Made by a program: the position numbers and the translations under genes
Shown: one piece after another, positions 38,087 through 48,600 of the stretch
Layout: each line of letters begins with the position of its first letter
How positions within the stretch are numbered: position 1 is the stretch's first letter
The notes under the pieces: model-generated
Databases searched by the model: none
What the model was told of the DNA's origin: nothing
Seen by the model: only the letters and a program-made list of their open reading frames with translations
DNA from: Legionella qingyii
GTDB taxonomy: Bacteria; Pseudomonadota; Gammaproteobacteria; Legionellales; Legionellaceae
DNA length: 64,000 nucleotides
Direction of reading: 5' to 3'
Assembly: GCF_003184185.1 (NCBI RefSeq)
Contig: NZ_QHJG01000022.1
Coordinates: 21,778-85,777, forward strand

Positions 38087-39655
38087 ATGATTTACGCCCT
38101 CGCTGTGCTTATTTTAATCTTTCTACTAATTGTAGTGGATCAGCATTTTATATCATTGAATCGAATAATCCCGATTTTATCTTCTTATGCATCAAAACAT
38201 AATGCTTTGGAGCACGAAGATTTGTTGGCTCTTTTTGATAAATTTAATTATCAACACGATGATGGTGTATGTCATGGTTTTACATTAACCTGGGCTCAAG
38301 AAGCAGCGCTAGGATTAGACCATCAATTTTATAATCGCCTAAATCTGATTAAAAGGGAAAAACAGACTTTACCCAATAGCCTGTACGCCATTACTGAAAA
38401 AATAAAATCAAGTCAAACTCTCTCTAAAAAGGAACAAAAACGAAATGAAATAAGACCTTTTTTTGAAGCCATATGCCTGGCTCAGTCTCCTGATGATTAT
38501 TATGAATTCTATGCTCAATCACTCCAACAATCTAATATCGATGCGATCTACAAAATGATCCAACTTCATTTTTGTAGAACTCAAAATGTAGTTAAAAAAT
38601 TATTTGGCAAAACAATGAGTTTTGCATCCCCTGAAGGCGTCAACAAATTTTTGAATAATCTCAATGAAATCCTCCTCATTAAAAATGATGTCGTAATAGT
38701 ATGTAGTAGCGAAGAGCATACAGTAGGCTTTAAAAAGCATAAAAACAATGTATGGCTATTCATGAATATCAACCAATTATATGAACAAAGTGAGGAGTAT
38801 CCTTATCAACTTTTAACAAGCGAAGAACTTTGCCCAGCTCTATATCACTCTCTTTTTGAGACCAGTAAACAATTAGTAATTCACTGCGCCTTCATTGCAA
38901 AACCTGGGCAAAGAAAATTAACCCAGAAAATACAATCTCTTGATGAATTGTACCCGGTCAATTTAGAGTGTACTCAAATTAGTAATTGTCGTGGTTATGG
39001 TGCACTGTCCATTGGAGTTCAAAATGATGACTGGAATACGGTCTCCAAAATACTGAGATTACATAATAAATCCCCTGTAATCAGCCAATCCGAATTAGAG
39101 CATGCATTCTTTTATGCCGCAGCATGCAATCGTTCGAATATTATGAATCAACTGAGAAATATTCCAAAAATAGATATCAACATTCCTTGTAATAAGGGTC
39201 GCTCGCCTCTTGGTATTGCCTGTGAGTATGGAAATGAAAGCGTGGTGCAATTATTGCTACGCGATAAAAATATTAAGGTGAATATCAAGGACACCAAAGA
39301 AATGACACCCTTAATGCTGGCCTGTAAATCTTATTATACCCAAAAAAATCCTGCACTATTTAGGTTGCTTTTAGACGCTGGAGCCAATATCGCGCTCACG
39401 AACCTCAATGGAGAAACCGCTTATGAGATTGCAGAAAATCACGATAATCAGGCAGCACTGAATGTGCTGGCATCTTATAGTTTAAAAACGTCCCATCAAT
39501 TCACTTCTGATGCATCCCCTGCGCGGGTCTCTACAACAAGGACATCGTCAAACACGATGCTTTCGTTTTTAAAGCATACTTTTTTTGATAAGCACGATGA
39601 ACCCACCTCTGCAGAAGAAGCATTATGTAGTTCTGGAAACTCAAAGGTTACATAA
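38087..39655 (+). CDS. C58-like cysteine protease fold plus ankyrin repeats, N-terminal membrane helix; candidate effector
   Basis: This 522-residue protein starts with a hydrophobic helix (MIYALAVLILIFLLIVV). A papain-like/YopT-like region follows, with the nucleophile block DDGVCHGFTLTWAQEA (Cys 62) and a His in SSEEHTVGF (about 211). The third triad position, usually Asp, appears to be Asn (WLFMNINQ, about 226). From about 350 on there are three to four ankyrin repeats (GRSPLGIACEYGNESVVQLLL, then MTPLMLACKS). The last ~50 residues are Ser/Thr-rich (SPARVSTTRTSSN) and acidic. The arrangement recalls the Legionella effector AnkH from memory. Protease activity is not certain. Confidence 0.78.
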   Translation: MIYALAVLILIFLLIVVDQHFISLNRIIPILSSYASKHNALEHEDLLALFDKFNYQHDDGVCHGFTLTWAQEAALGLDHQFYNRLNLIKREKQTLPNSLYAITEKIKSSQTLSKKEQKRNEIRPFFEAICLAQSPDDYYEFYAQSLQQSNIDAIYKMIQLHFCRTQNVVKKLFGKTMSFASPEGVNKFLNNLNEILLIKNDVVIVCSSEEHTVGFKKHKNNVWLFMNINQLYEQSEEYPYQLLTSEELCPALYHSLFETSKQLVIHCAFIAKPGQRKLTQKIQSLDELYPVNLECTQISNCRGYGALSIGVQNDDWNTVSKILRLHNKSPVISQSELEHAFFYAAACNRSNIMNQLRNIPKIDINIPCNKGRSPLGIACEYGNESVVQLLLRDKNIKVNIKDTKEMTPLMLACKSYYTQKNPALFRLLLDAGANIALTNLNGETAYEIAENHDNQAALNVLASYSLKTSHQFTSDASPARVSTTRTSSNTMLSFLKHTFFDKHDEPTSAEEALCSSGNSKVT

Positions 39656-39782
39656 AGAGAATAAAATAATATTAAATCAATGCATGAATTTTAAAAACCT
39701 GAATTTACACAAAACTCATCTCCAATTGATTTTACAAATTTTGTTTTGTACTCTTTCTAATTTTTCACATGCAAAAAATTCC

Positions 39783-40520
39783 ATGTCCAATTTAAAAAAC
39801 AAAGTTGCTATTATAACTGGCTCTACCAGCGGAATAGGAGAGGGTATTGCTAAAATGCTCTCTGCTGCAGGCGCAAAAACAGTGATTAACTCTGTTAACT
39901 CAATTGAAAAAGGGGAAAAACTAGCACAAGAATTAGGTAATGCACGATACATTCAAGGGAATATAGCCCTCGAAGAAGATTGCAAGCGGATTATCACTGA
40001 AACAGCATGTCATTTTGGTCAAATTGATATATTAATCAATAATGCAGGACAATCCCTGCGTAATAATGGAGACATACTCGATATAAGCAATGATGATTTT
40101 AGTCAAATCCTGAATACCAACGTCGTCGGTACCTGGTGCCTCATCCGTGAAGCCCTACCCTATCTTAAAGAGTCCGGTGATGGAAATATTATTAATATAA
40201 CTTCTTGTGCCGGAATTGATCCTGCATCAGCATCGAGCGCTATCCCCTACTCCATTGCTAAAGCTGCAATTAATCATTTAACCAAGTTTTTAGCAAAACA
40301 CTGTGGCCCTGAAATAAGAGCCAATGCAATAGCCCCTGGGTTAATCATGACTCCTCGTGCAGAAAACTTTAGCGAAGCGGTTAATAAATTTAAAAACCAC
40401 ACACCAATAAAACGAGTAGGTAAACCAGAAGATATTGCTGAACTGGTTCTAGCAATCATTAAGTCAAATTACATCAATGGAGAAATAATTTTAGCTGACG
40501 GTGGATTTTCTACTGTATAA
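39783..40520 (+). CDS. short-chain dehydrogenase/reductase (SDR)
   Basis: This 245-residue Rossmann enzyme has TGSTSGIGEG (NAD(P) loop), NNAG, INITSCAG with the catalytic Ser, YSIAK (Tyr and Lys) and an Asn in the LNTNVVG helix, so it looks active. The substrate is unknown. The start is uncertain: ATG 39783 gives the normal SDR beginning, while ATG 39684 adds 33 residues including a signal-peptide-like stretch (LQLILQILFCTLSNFSHA). Neither has a clear Shine-Dalgarno. It follows the ankyrin gene closely, on the same strand. Confidence 0.85.
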   Translation: MSNLKNKVAIITGSTSGIGEGIAKMLSAAGAKTVINSVNSIEKGEKLAQELGNARYIQGNIALEEDCKRIITETACHFGQIDILINNAGQSLRNNGDILDISNDDFSQILNTNVVGTWCLIREALPYLKESGDGNIINITSCAGIDPASASSAIPYSIAKAAINHLTKFLAKHCGPEIRANAIAPGLIMTPRAENFSEAVNKFKNHTPIKRVGKPEDIAELVLAIIKSNYINGEIILADGGFSTV

Positions 40521-40920
40521 ATCGCAAGATAACTAAAAATTGAATTCCAATATAATCCAACTATGATGATAGTTCTCTCTGGGTTAATCTTCTGAAATAT
40601 CTTCATCTTTTTGACAAAGAAATCTTAATGTCTACCACCTTTTTTTTCATTTATTAAATAGGGCATATTTTTTATTCATTTTTACTTTATTACCTCACTT
40701 TTCGGACAACCAAAATTAAATTGCTCAAAACCACTTTTAATTCCTGAAGAAATATGTCATCTATTTATCTTACATATTCAAGATGATATCAAACGCTTAT
40801 CAACTGTTTGACATTTATGCAAGTTAAAAACCAACGGCTTTGCGCTATCTCTTAGATAAATCAAGCCAATTTATATTCATTTTTTTAAAGCGAAAATTGA
40901 CCTAGGAGAAGGATAAAGAT
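40521..40920. other. intergenic region upstream of the 50-aa ORF and aminotransferase
   Basis: About 400 bases of AT-rich sequence contain no convincing frame. A TTGACA-like box lies near 40809 but has no good -10 partner at 17 bases. The only clear signal is the AAGGA just before the next ORF. Confidence 0.4.
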
Positions 40921-41073
40921 ATGGATTTAGGAGAATATAGTGTTCAAAAAACATTGGGAAAAGATGTAAATCTCAAAATAACTCAACAGGAATTTGAAGT
41001 TAAAGGAGTCTGCAAAAATTCTTTATTTACAAGTTCAAGTCTTTATAAACATAAAAGGAAGCAACCCTCATGA
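40921..41073 (+). CDS. 50-aa protein coupled to the aminotransferase
   Basis: The ORF starts MDLGEYSVQKTLGKDVNLKI and ends LYKHKRKQPS. A strong site (GGAGAAGGA) lies seven bases before the ATG. The stop overlaps the aminotransferase start by four bases (ATGA), the usual sign of translational coupling. The C-terminal half is basic. I do not recognise a family. It could be a real small subunit or a leader ORF that sets translation of the next gene. Confidence 0.6.
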   Translation: MDLGEYSVQKTLGKDVNLKITQQEFEVKGVCKNSLFTSSSLYKHKRKQPS

Positions 41074-42410
41074 ATGGACATAACGATTCAATACAACTAC
41101 GCTCAAATGAAGAATTAACTAATTTTAGAAAAAAACATTTTTTACCTACTGCAGGATTTTACCATAAAGAACCAATTCAGCTCGTCAAAGCACAAGATAC
41201 TTATGTATGGGACTCTGAAGGAAAACGTTATCTTGATGCCATAGGCGGAATTGTTTGTATCTCAGCCGGACATAATCATCCTAAAATCAAAAAAGCACTG
41301 ATTGAAGCAATTGAAAGTGATGCGATTCAACACACAAGCCTTTTGTACTTAAATCAGGCCCCCATCGAAACTGCAGAGCGCTTGCTTGAAGAAGCACCTT
41401 ATGGCATGGACAGAGTATCGTTTACTAATTCCGGTTCAGAAGCCAATGAATTGGCAATTATGGCAGCACGCCATGCGACGGGAGAAACTATGGTAGTGAA
41501 TGTCCGTCATTCATATCATGGTGGAACTTCTGCTGCACTTGCTTCATGTGGTCATTCAATATGGCGATTCAAAGGGCAGCCAGTCACTGGTGTAACCTCT
41601 GCGCTTGAGCCCTACTGCTATCGCTGTCCGTTTAAACAAAAACCAGATAGTTGCGATCTATCATGTGCAAAAAATGTTGAAACAACCATCCAGAATTCAA
41701 CGCATGGAAAGATAGCCGCTTTTATACTTGAACCGGTGATGGGTGTAGGTGGATTTATTACCCCTCCCGATGACTATTTTAGAGAGGTTGCCCATATTGT
41801 TCATAATTATGGTGGTAAATACATCAGTGATGAGGTACAGACCGGAGCAGGCCGCGGTGGCGGTGATCTCTTACTTACAAAAACCTTGGATATTGATGCA
41901 GATATGATAACCATGGCTAAAGGCTTGGGAAATGGCGCTCCAGTTGGCGCTATACTTATGAAAAGTGACGTTGCTGAAACAATGACTGGCAAAACATATT
42001 TTAATACGTTTGCAGGTGACCCACTTCAAATGATCCAATCCAAGCTTACATTGGAAATTATTAAAGAAGAACAGCTTGTTGAAAATGCTCGTGCCATGGG
42101 GGACCTGCTAAAAGACGGTTTCTGTGAATTACAAAAGAAGCACCCTCTCATTGGAGATGTTCGTGGTCGCGGTTTGCTTTTGGGAATTGAATTAGTCAAA
42201 GATCCTCAAACAAAAGTACCTGCATCAGATGAGGCACTTCAATTAATGGATCTGTGCAAGGACAAAGGACTATTAGTTGGAAAAGGAGGACAGTATGGTA
42301 ATGTCTTCCGAATAGCACCACCTTTGACAATTAATCGAGAGCAAGTCAATTTCATACTTGAAACACTCGATCAATCTTTATCAGAACTGTCACATGCGTA
42401 TACTCCATAA
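41070..42410 (+). CDS. class III pyridoxal-phosphate aminotransferase
   Basis: This 446-residue fold-type I PLP enzyme shows FTNSGSEANELAI, HSYHGGTSAALAS, ISDEVQTGAGRGG (Asp binding the pyridine nitrogen) and MAKGLGNGAPVGA with the Schiff-base Lys. A Cys-rich insertion (PYCYRCPFKQKPDSCDLSC) is notable. Closest in feel are alanine-glyoxylate/beta-aminoisobutyrate aminotransferases (AGXT2-like); the donor and acceptor cannot be fixed from sequence. It is preceded by a four-base-overlapping 50-residue ORF. Confidence 0.88.
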   Translation: MNGHNDSIQLRSNEELTNFRKKHFLPTAGFYHKEPIQLVKAQDTYVWDSEGKRYLDAIGGIVCISAGHNHPKIKKALIEAIESDAIQHTSLLYLNQAPIETAERLLEEAPYGMDRVSFTNSGSEANELAIMAARHATGETMVVNVRHSYHGGTSAALASCGHSIWRFKGQPVTGVTSALEPYCYRCPFKQKPDSCDLSCAKNVETTIQNSTHGKIAAFILEPVMGVGGFITPPDDYFREVAHIVHNYGGKYISDEVQTGAGRGGGDLLLTKTLDIDADMITMAKGLGNGAPVGAILMKSDVAETMTGKTYFNTFAGDPLQMIQSKLTLEIIKEEQLVENARAMGDLLKDGFCELQKKHPLIGDVRGRGLLLGIELVKDPQTKVPASDEALQLMDLCKDKGLLVGKGGQYGNVFRIAPPLTINREQVNFILETLDQSLSELSHAYTP

Positions 42411-42534
42411 TAATCCAACAATGAGGTTGGGTCATTTCAGATTCAACCTGGATTTATTTACGAATAAGAATTTTAGGCGCCTAAAATTTATTTTAATGTA
42501 GATGGAACTAACTAATTACAAAATTTGCAGAAAA

Positions 42535-43419
42535 CTAATGGGTACTATCTACTTCGCGTATTAGAGCTAACCATGCCTTTGCAGCATCAGAGAGATAAGA
42601 ATCACGTCTCCAGGTCATCGCCATATTCCACTGAAACTCATCTCCTTCCAGTAAAGGAAAGAAAATCTGAGGATTTGATTTTTCACGAGCAATCATTCTT
42701 GGCAAAAAAGCAACACCCAGGCCCGCAGCAACAAGTTCCAACATAAAATCAATCTGACTGCTTTGGGCAACTACCTTGGGCTCGAAACCTGCCCGATGAC
42801 TCGCATCCAGTATTATTCGATGCAAGGCAAAACCACTGCCAAATAAAATAAATGGTGTATCTTTAAGCTCTAATAAAGAAATTGAAGGTCGTTTTGCCAA
42901 AGGATGACTCGATGCCAAAAGAGCAACTAACGGTTCACTACGGATTAATTGACTATCGAACTCTTCTGAAATAGTTAATAATGTTCCAGCAAAATCGATT
43001 TCACCTGCTCGTAAACATTCCGCAAGTTTAACCCCTCCATGTTCCATAAGTTCTACTTCAATACCAGGATAGCGTTGATTATAACGAGCAAAAAGAGGAG
43101 CAAATAGAGTGCTGGCACCCACTGGAGCTATTCCAAGACGTAATCGTCCTTGTTTCAAACCACGAATGTCATCCAGTTCCTTAAAGAGATCATCGCGATC
43201 TGCGAGGAGCTTAATACCTCGGCGATAAACAATTTCACCCGCTGCAGTTGGCACACTACGCTTCTTAAATCGTTCAATAAGTGGAATACCAAGCTCTTCC
43301 TCAAGCTGCTTTATTGCTTTACTCACTGTCGACTGAGTAGCAAAAAGAGTTTGTGCAGCGTTAGAAAAACTACCTTGACGAACTACCTCAATGAAAGCAC
43401 GAAGCAGTTTTAATTCCAT
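42535..43419 (-). CDS. LysR-family transcriptional regulator, probable controller of cidAB-like genes
   Basis: The 294 residues have an N-terminal winged HTH (MELKLLRAFIEVVRQGSFSN, then TQSTVSKAIKQLEEELG) and a C-terminal periplasmic-binding-like effector domain (LRLGIAPVGASTLFAPLFAR). It is divergent from the CidA/CidB pair across 93 bases that contain a clean inverted repeat, the classic arrangement of CidR. Confidence 0.88.
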   Translation of the reverse strand: MELKLLRAFIEVVRQGSFSNAAQTLFATQSTVSKAIKQLEEELGIPLIERFKKRSVPTAAGEIVYRRGIKLLADRDDLFKELDDIRGLKQGRLRLGIAPVGASTLFAPLFARYNQRYPGIEVELMEHGGVKLAECLRAGEIDFAGTLLTISEEFDSQLIRSEPLVALLASSHPLAKRPSISLLELKDTPFILFGSGFALHRIILDASHRAGFEPKVVAQSSQIDFMLELVAAGLGVAFLPRMIAREKSNPQIFFPLLEGDEFQWNMAMTWRRDSYLSDAAKAWLALIREVDSTH

Positions 43420-43459
43420 AATTATTCCATTTTAGAATGATTTATATTCGATAAATTCA

Positions 43460-43480
43460 TTTTATTCATATTGAATAAAA
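43460..43480. promoter_or_regulatory. candidate LysR operator
   Basis: TTTTATTC-N5-GAATAAAA is a perfect 8-bp inverted repeat in the space between the LysR gene and cidA. A second, looser dyad (GAAT-N7-ATTC) lies just upstream. The central ATTC-N5-GAAT pattern fits a LysR box (T-N11-A-like). Confidence 0.45.
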
Positions 43481-43512
43481 GTGTAAAATCCATTGAAAGA
43501 GGAATAGTCACA

Positions 43513-43914
43513 ATGATCAGATATATAACATCAAAAATTCAGCAATGCTCCCTGCTCCAAGTTGGCCTAGTATGCCTATTTTGGCTTGCTAGCGAACTTA
43601 TTGTTCACTTTTTCAAACTCCCTTTTTCGGGCGGAATCTTTGGCCTGGGGGTTGTTTTATTGCTTTTAGCTACAAAACGCTTAACGCTCAACCTTATTAA
43701 ACATGGAGCTGAATTAATCCTTGCAGATATGCTCCTTTTTTTTATTCCAGCTGTGCTTTCACTACTTAAGCATCATGAGTTTATTGGCATCTTAGGTCTT
43801 AAAATTCTTTTTGTTATTTTACTTAGTACGCTATGTGTGATGTTAGTCACTGCAACTGTTGTGGATTTTTGTTATCATTGGAGAAGTGACCGTGGCAAGT
43901 CACATTCCCTCTGA
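43513..43914 (+). CDS. CidA/LrgA-family holin-like protein
   Basis: The protein has 133 residues from ATG 43513 (AGAGGA nine bases upstream; the TTG at 43471 is rejected). It has four hydrophobic helices (LLQVGLVCLFWLASELIV, GIFGLGVVLLLLATKRL, LILADMLLFFIPAVLSLL, IGILGLKILFVILLSTLCV). The PFSGGIFGLG and ADMLLFFIPA blocks are diagnostic. Proposed roles are holin-like control of lysis or small-organic-acid (pyruvate) export with CidB. Confidence 0.85.
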   Translation: MIRYITSKIQQCSLLQVGLVCLFWLASELIVHFFKLPFSGGIFGLGVVLLLLATKRLTLNLIKHGAELILADMLLFFIPAVLSLLKHHEFIGILGLKILFVILLSTLCVMLVTATVVDFCYHWRSDRGKSHSL

Positions 43915-44599
43915 TCCAATAACGCAAACACTATTCTGGTCACTTATAACGATTGGCATGTATTTTATTGCCAAAAAATTACATAGGCGGTGGGCATTTT
44001 GGTGGTTAATGCCACTGGTTTTAACACCTTTACTTATTGCCGGCTTTGTTTTTTTACTCCATCAGAGCTATCAAGATTATTTTCGTGGAACAAAATGGCT
44101 AATTCAATTAATAGGCCCGGTGACTGTTGCTTTTGCAATTCCCATTTATGAGAAACGCGCACTTATTCGTCAACATTGGCTGGTACTTTTAATTGGTGTA
44201 TTTGTCGGCAGTTTTACCGCAATATCATCGAGCTGGGCATTAGCGATGCTTGTTGGCCTTGATAAAAGTATCCTGTTAAGTCTTCTACCTCGGTCTATCA
44301 GCACGCCATTCGCGCTTGAAGCATCACATGGCATTGGGGGTATCCCTGAATTGACGGCCATATTCGTAATTATTACAGGCATATCAGGCGCTATTATTGG
44401 CGACCTCATTCTCAAACATTTATCATTTCGCTCGACCCTGGCTCGGGGCGCACTATTCGGTGCTGCAGCACATGCAGCAGGGACTGCACAAGCTCATAAA
44501 ATAGGACATGCTGAAGGAGCAATTGCTTGCTTGGTTATGATTTTAGCGGGTCTCTTAAATGTGTTACTTTTTCCGCTGATTTGCCATCTTCTGAAATGA
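43892..44599 (+). CDS. CidB/LrgB-family partner membrane protein
   Basis: The protein has 235 residues starting at GTG 43892, with GGAG eight bases before. It overlaps the end of cidA by 23 bases. Several helices and the conserved SLLPRSISTPFALEAS and ATAHAAGTAQA-like (GAAAHAAGTAQAHKIG) blocks are typical. It forms the functional pair with the preceding gene. Confidence 0.87.
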   Translation: MASHIPSDPITQTLFWSLITIGMYFIAKKLHRRWAFWWLMPLVLTPLLIAGFVFLLHQSYQDYFRGTKWLIQLIGPVTVAFAIPIYEKRALIRQHWLVLLIGVFVGSFTAISSSWALAMLVGLDKSILLSLLPRSISTPFALEASHGIGGIPELTAIFVIITGISGAIIGDLILKHLSFRSTLARGALFGAAAHAAGTAQAHKIGHAEGAIACLVMILAGLLNVLLFPLICHLLK

Positions 44600-44766
44600 A
44601 TGCTCTGAACTCAAAAATGCAAATTGTGAAATATTTTTAACGACTAAGTCAGTGCCAACAGGGTTTTCACGAAAAAGTAGCGAAAGTAAGTAAAAATAGA
44701 TTCCATTAAGATGAAAAAAGTTTTAAATTCTACCTTTCATCTAATAATATTAAGAACTACTTCACC

Positions 44767-45663
44767 ATGCGTTTAAGACTACTATTTTTATTTTTCTTTG
44801 CTAATGCCGCGATTGCAAGTCCATGGTTCACAGGACCATTACTTGCTCCGGCTGGAAAAACAATAGCGAGAGGCCATCTAAATTTTGAACCATATGCATT
44901 TTATAGCAGTTATCCACAGGGATTTAGAAACTTCGAAGTTGTTCCCATCCTAAGCATTGGAGTTTTTAGTTTTTTAGATTTACAAACCTCTCTTCCTTAT
45001 GATTACAGTTGGGATAAAGGGCAGCATGGAAATGGGGTTGGAGATTACAGCTTGGCTGCAGGATTTCAAGTATTGCGACAAACAGAAGATTCATGGCTCC
45101 CTGATCTTCGCGTGGTAGTACAAGAGGTCTTTCCTACAGGACGCTTTGATAACCTGGACCCAAAAAAATTGGGCACCGATCAAACGGGCTTAGGCTCTTA
45201 TCAAACATATCTTGGCTTTAACTTCCAAAGATTGTTCGAGTTGAAGAATGACCATTATTTACGTACACGTTTGAGCCTGGTTGGAGCCAAATTTAGTGAT
45301 GTCAAAGTACAAGGAGTAAACGTTTTTGGCGGTACTTCAACGACTGAAGGCAGGGTAAAACTTGATAACAGTTATTCCGTTGACTTGGCATTCGAATATA
45401 CGTTAACACAAAAATGGGTTCCTGTTTTTGAAGTTTTGTATGTGCATAACCCTAGCAGTAATTTTGAAGGTAATCCAGGATTTACTCCAGGCGGGACTGC
45501 AGGTATAGGGGGAAGAGCAAACGAACAAGTATCGCTAGCTCCTGCCATCGAATATAATTTTAACTCCAATTTCGGCATTATCGGTGGTGTTTGGTTTTCT
45601 GTAACAGGACCACACGCAGCTAAATTCGTAACTGGTGCTCTTGCACTTAATTACTATTTATAA
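44767..45663 (+). CDS. outer-membrane beta-barrel protein
   Basis: This 298-residue protein has a signal peptide (MRLRLLFLFFFANAAIAS), alternating beta strands and a terminal aromatic strand (ALALNYYL) typical of barrel insertion by BamA. It resembles the transporter/phenol-MetA-like barrel group. The cargo is unknown. It lies downstream of cidAB on the same strand with a 167-base gap. Confidence 0.7.
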   Translation: MRLRLLFLFFFANAAIASPWFTGPLLAPAGKTIARGHLNFEPYAFYSSYPQGFRNFEVVPILSIGVFSFLDLQTSLPYDYSWDKGQHGNGVGDYSLAAGFQVLRQTEDSWLPDLRVVVQEVFPTGRFDNLDPKKLGTDQTGLGSYQTYLGFNFQRLFELKNDHYLRTRLSLVGAKFSDVKVQGVNVFGGTSTTEGRVKLDNSYSVDLAFEYTLTQKWVPVFEVLYVHNPSSNFEGNPGFTPGGTAGIGGRANEQVSLAPAIEYNFNSNFGIIGGVWFSVTGPHAAKFVTGALALNYYL

Positions 45664-45693
45664 TGTGCTTGCCTTGTTTACTCTGACCGCTTC

Positions 45694-48600
45694 TCAAGCT
45701 GCAGGAGCGTTCAGTAAACGAGTTTCACTTCCTTCTTTCGGTAATTCCTTAGCAAGCCAATGATTTTTTAAATCTGCCTCTCTATCAGTTTCAACCTCAT
45801 TGAGAAACCGGCTGAAAAATAGAGTTTTTCCTGCAGCTAAACGCCCTATTCCTATAAAAATTCCTAAGCCAAAAAAAGTGACACTAACTATCATGGCTAT
45901 ATCGGCAATTAAGCGGCGAGCATCGTGACGATGTTTAAACTCAGTGCGGGCAGCACTAATTATGTCATCAGCCTGTTGTTTTATGGGAAGATCTGACAAA
46001 CGGATATCCAAGGCTCTTTCATAAAATCGATCGATTGATTGATCGTATTCGCTGCCATAGTTTTTCTCTTTGCTTAGAGCAATTTTTTGCTCTCGAAACT
46101 CTTTTAGAGTTAACAGATCCTCGAGCAAAACTGAGGTGAACTTTTTATCAGTTCCTTTTCTTAGAATTGTTCGCTTAAGAACTTCATCCTGTAACACTGC
46201 CTTTGTTAATTGGCTTTGCAGAGGCTCTTTAATACTATCAAGTATTGGTGCTAGTTGATTTAAAAGTGCATCTATGGATTTGTTTGAAGACTCAAGTGAA
46301 ATAACTTTGGCCTGAAGAAGCTTTTCATAAATAACTTTGGTCCGTGTTAATTGCTTATGAATTTTTTTGGCGCACTCAGAGGTAAGCTCGCTACTTAATT
46401 GCTCATAATTCTTTATCGTCGAAGCAAATAATGGATTATCAAATATACGCTTTTTGGCATTTACAGAAGTTGCATTTTTTACGTCAAAATATAATTGATA
46501 CAAACTATCCTCTGTTTGTTTAACTTTATGTTCAACCTGAAATGATTCTTCTGGTAATGTTCCAATTAATTGATTTAAAACACAAAAATTTATTCTTCTC
46601 TCTTCAATTATTTGCGATTCATTGATTTTTTCAAGATACGTCTTATAAACAAGAGCTGTGGACTCTCTCATTTGAGAGGCATAGTGTATTTGTTCTTGTT
46701 CTGGAAGCATTAGATATTTTTGTTCCAATAGCTTAAATAGCTTAAGTGTGACAGCTTGATCTTTCGTGTTTGCAAAATCATGCAGAAGCCCTAGGAACTC
46801 ACGTAGTTTTGTGAGCTCAATCTGAGCATTTTCAACGGCTTTACTGGCTTCAAAAATGAAGGGAAATTCTTGCGATAACTTTTGCAGTTCGGAAAAAAAC
46901 TTCTCTTTGTCTATCAGATCGGCATGTTCTTTAAACTGGCGGACTAACTCTCCAAAATGGTGGATTGTGCGTAATTGAATAATTTTCTGCTCAACATTAT
47001 CTTTACGCCTTTTGAACTCAGTCTCTTCAATATGAAGTGCTTCATCCATACGTTGCCATAATTCTTTGCTATTCGTGATGCGTTTTACCAAAGCACTAGG
47101 CTTTTCTGCATTTAACTCTTCCAAACATACAGTAGCAAGTTGTACGCCATTCATGTCTTTTAGTGCTTTATCACTGATGAAATAGAAAAAAGGACTTTCA
47201 AAAACTTCATCAGAAGGTTTTTCTATAGCATCAAGATGCTTTTTTGTTATTACTGCACTCGCGTCTTTAAATCGTTCTACAGCATCTTGAAACAAACTTA
47301 CTGTACCACTCAAATCTTCCCATGAGGCGTTATTATTCTGTTGCTTTTTTAAAGTTCGGAGCATGGAAATCACATCAGAACCCGCTGTAAGAAGTCTACT
47401 GATGTTGCACCAATAAGAATCAGGATGCTTATTTGCATATTTCTCAGCAGGCCCTTCATAGGGTTTAAAACGCAAAGTACCAAGATCGTTAAGATCAACA
47501 GTAAACAAACGTCTTAGGATTGTACTTTCACGATACTGCGGTACAAAAGCATGTCCAAGACTAAGCTCGGCATTATTATTCGAGCAGTCAACGAGAATAT
47601 TTGTTATCTGTGAAGAAGTGTGTTCCCAAAGATTAAGAGTTTCTGCGTTTTGCGCTAAAATATCCACATACTGATTAAATTGCTTAGCCAGATCGTTTAA
47701 GTCTAGTTTCGTATAATCAATAAGATTGATTTGAGCAAAGGGTAAGAAATTTTTTTGTAATCCTAATATGAATTCAGGGAATGAGATTTCATCACTCTGT
47801 GTCAAAGAGATAGTCTGAGTAAATACTTTAGCCCGCTCTATTGTTTGTCTTAACTTGTCGACAGAATCCATACTGATTGAAAGCGGATAATCGCACAATA
47901 CCCAGCTTGTACCTAAATCAGCCTTCTCTTCTAAAGAGGATGAGAATGGATTTTGCAGGGCTCGAATTTGGATCTCGAGCTGCTGAAGAAAGAATTGCAG
48001 CGTTTCTTGCTCGTTGGTAACAGACTGATGTTGAAAATGCTTTTGAATACTCAATAATTTTTCCAGGATAACTTTACTTTCTTCCTGTAAATCATCGTAT
48101 TGATTTTTTAGCAAAAGCTCCTGATGAGTTTGATTCAATTTCGGATCAATCTCAAGCTGTAACTTAAACAACTCTTGAATACGAACAATAGCTTTCTGGT
48201 ACGCAACTGGAATATTTTTTAATTGAATAATTTCTGCAATTTGATGTTCCAACATCCCATAACTATCAATGTGGCCTTGTTGTAATTTTTTGATAGTTAT
48301 TAATAGATTAGTCTGTAAATTGGAGAGGTGGCGTTGACTCTCAACATCCACTTGACTCTCAATAATAAACACTTGATAGATACGTTTCAAATAACTATCG
48401 AAATCAAGTGCAATATAACTTAAGGGAGTATCTTTAAACGCTACAGCAGTTGCTGGTTTGGTGAGCAGCAATGCTAATAGATCCTCTTTATGCTCTTCAT
48501 CAGCGAGCGATCTCAGTTTTTCTAAAGTTTCTTTGACATATGGCCAATTTTTATCGGTAATCGTGACTTGCATTGCTCCATATTTATCCGGTGGAAAAAC

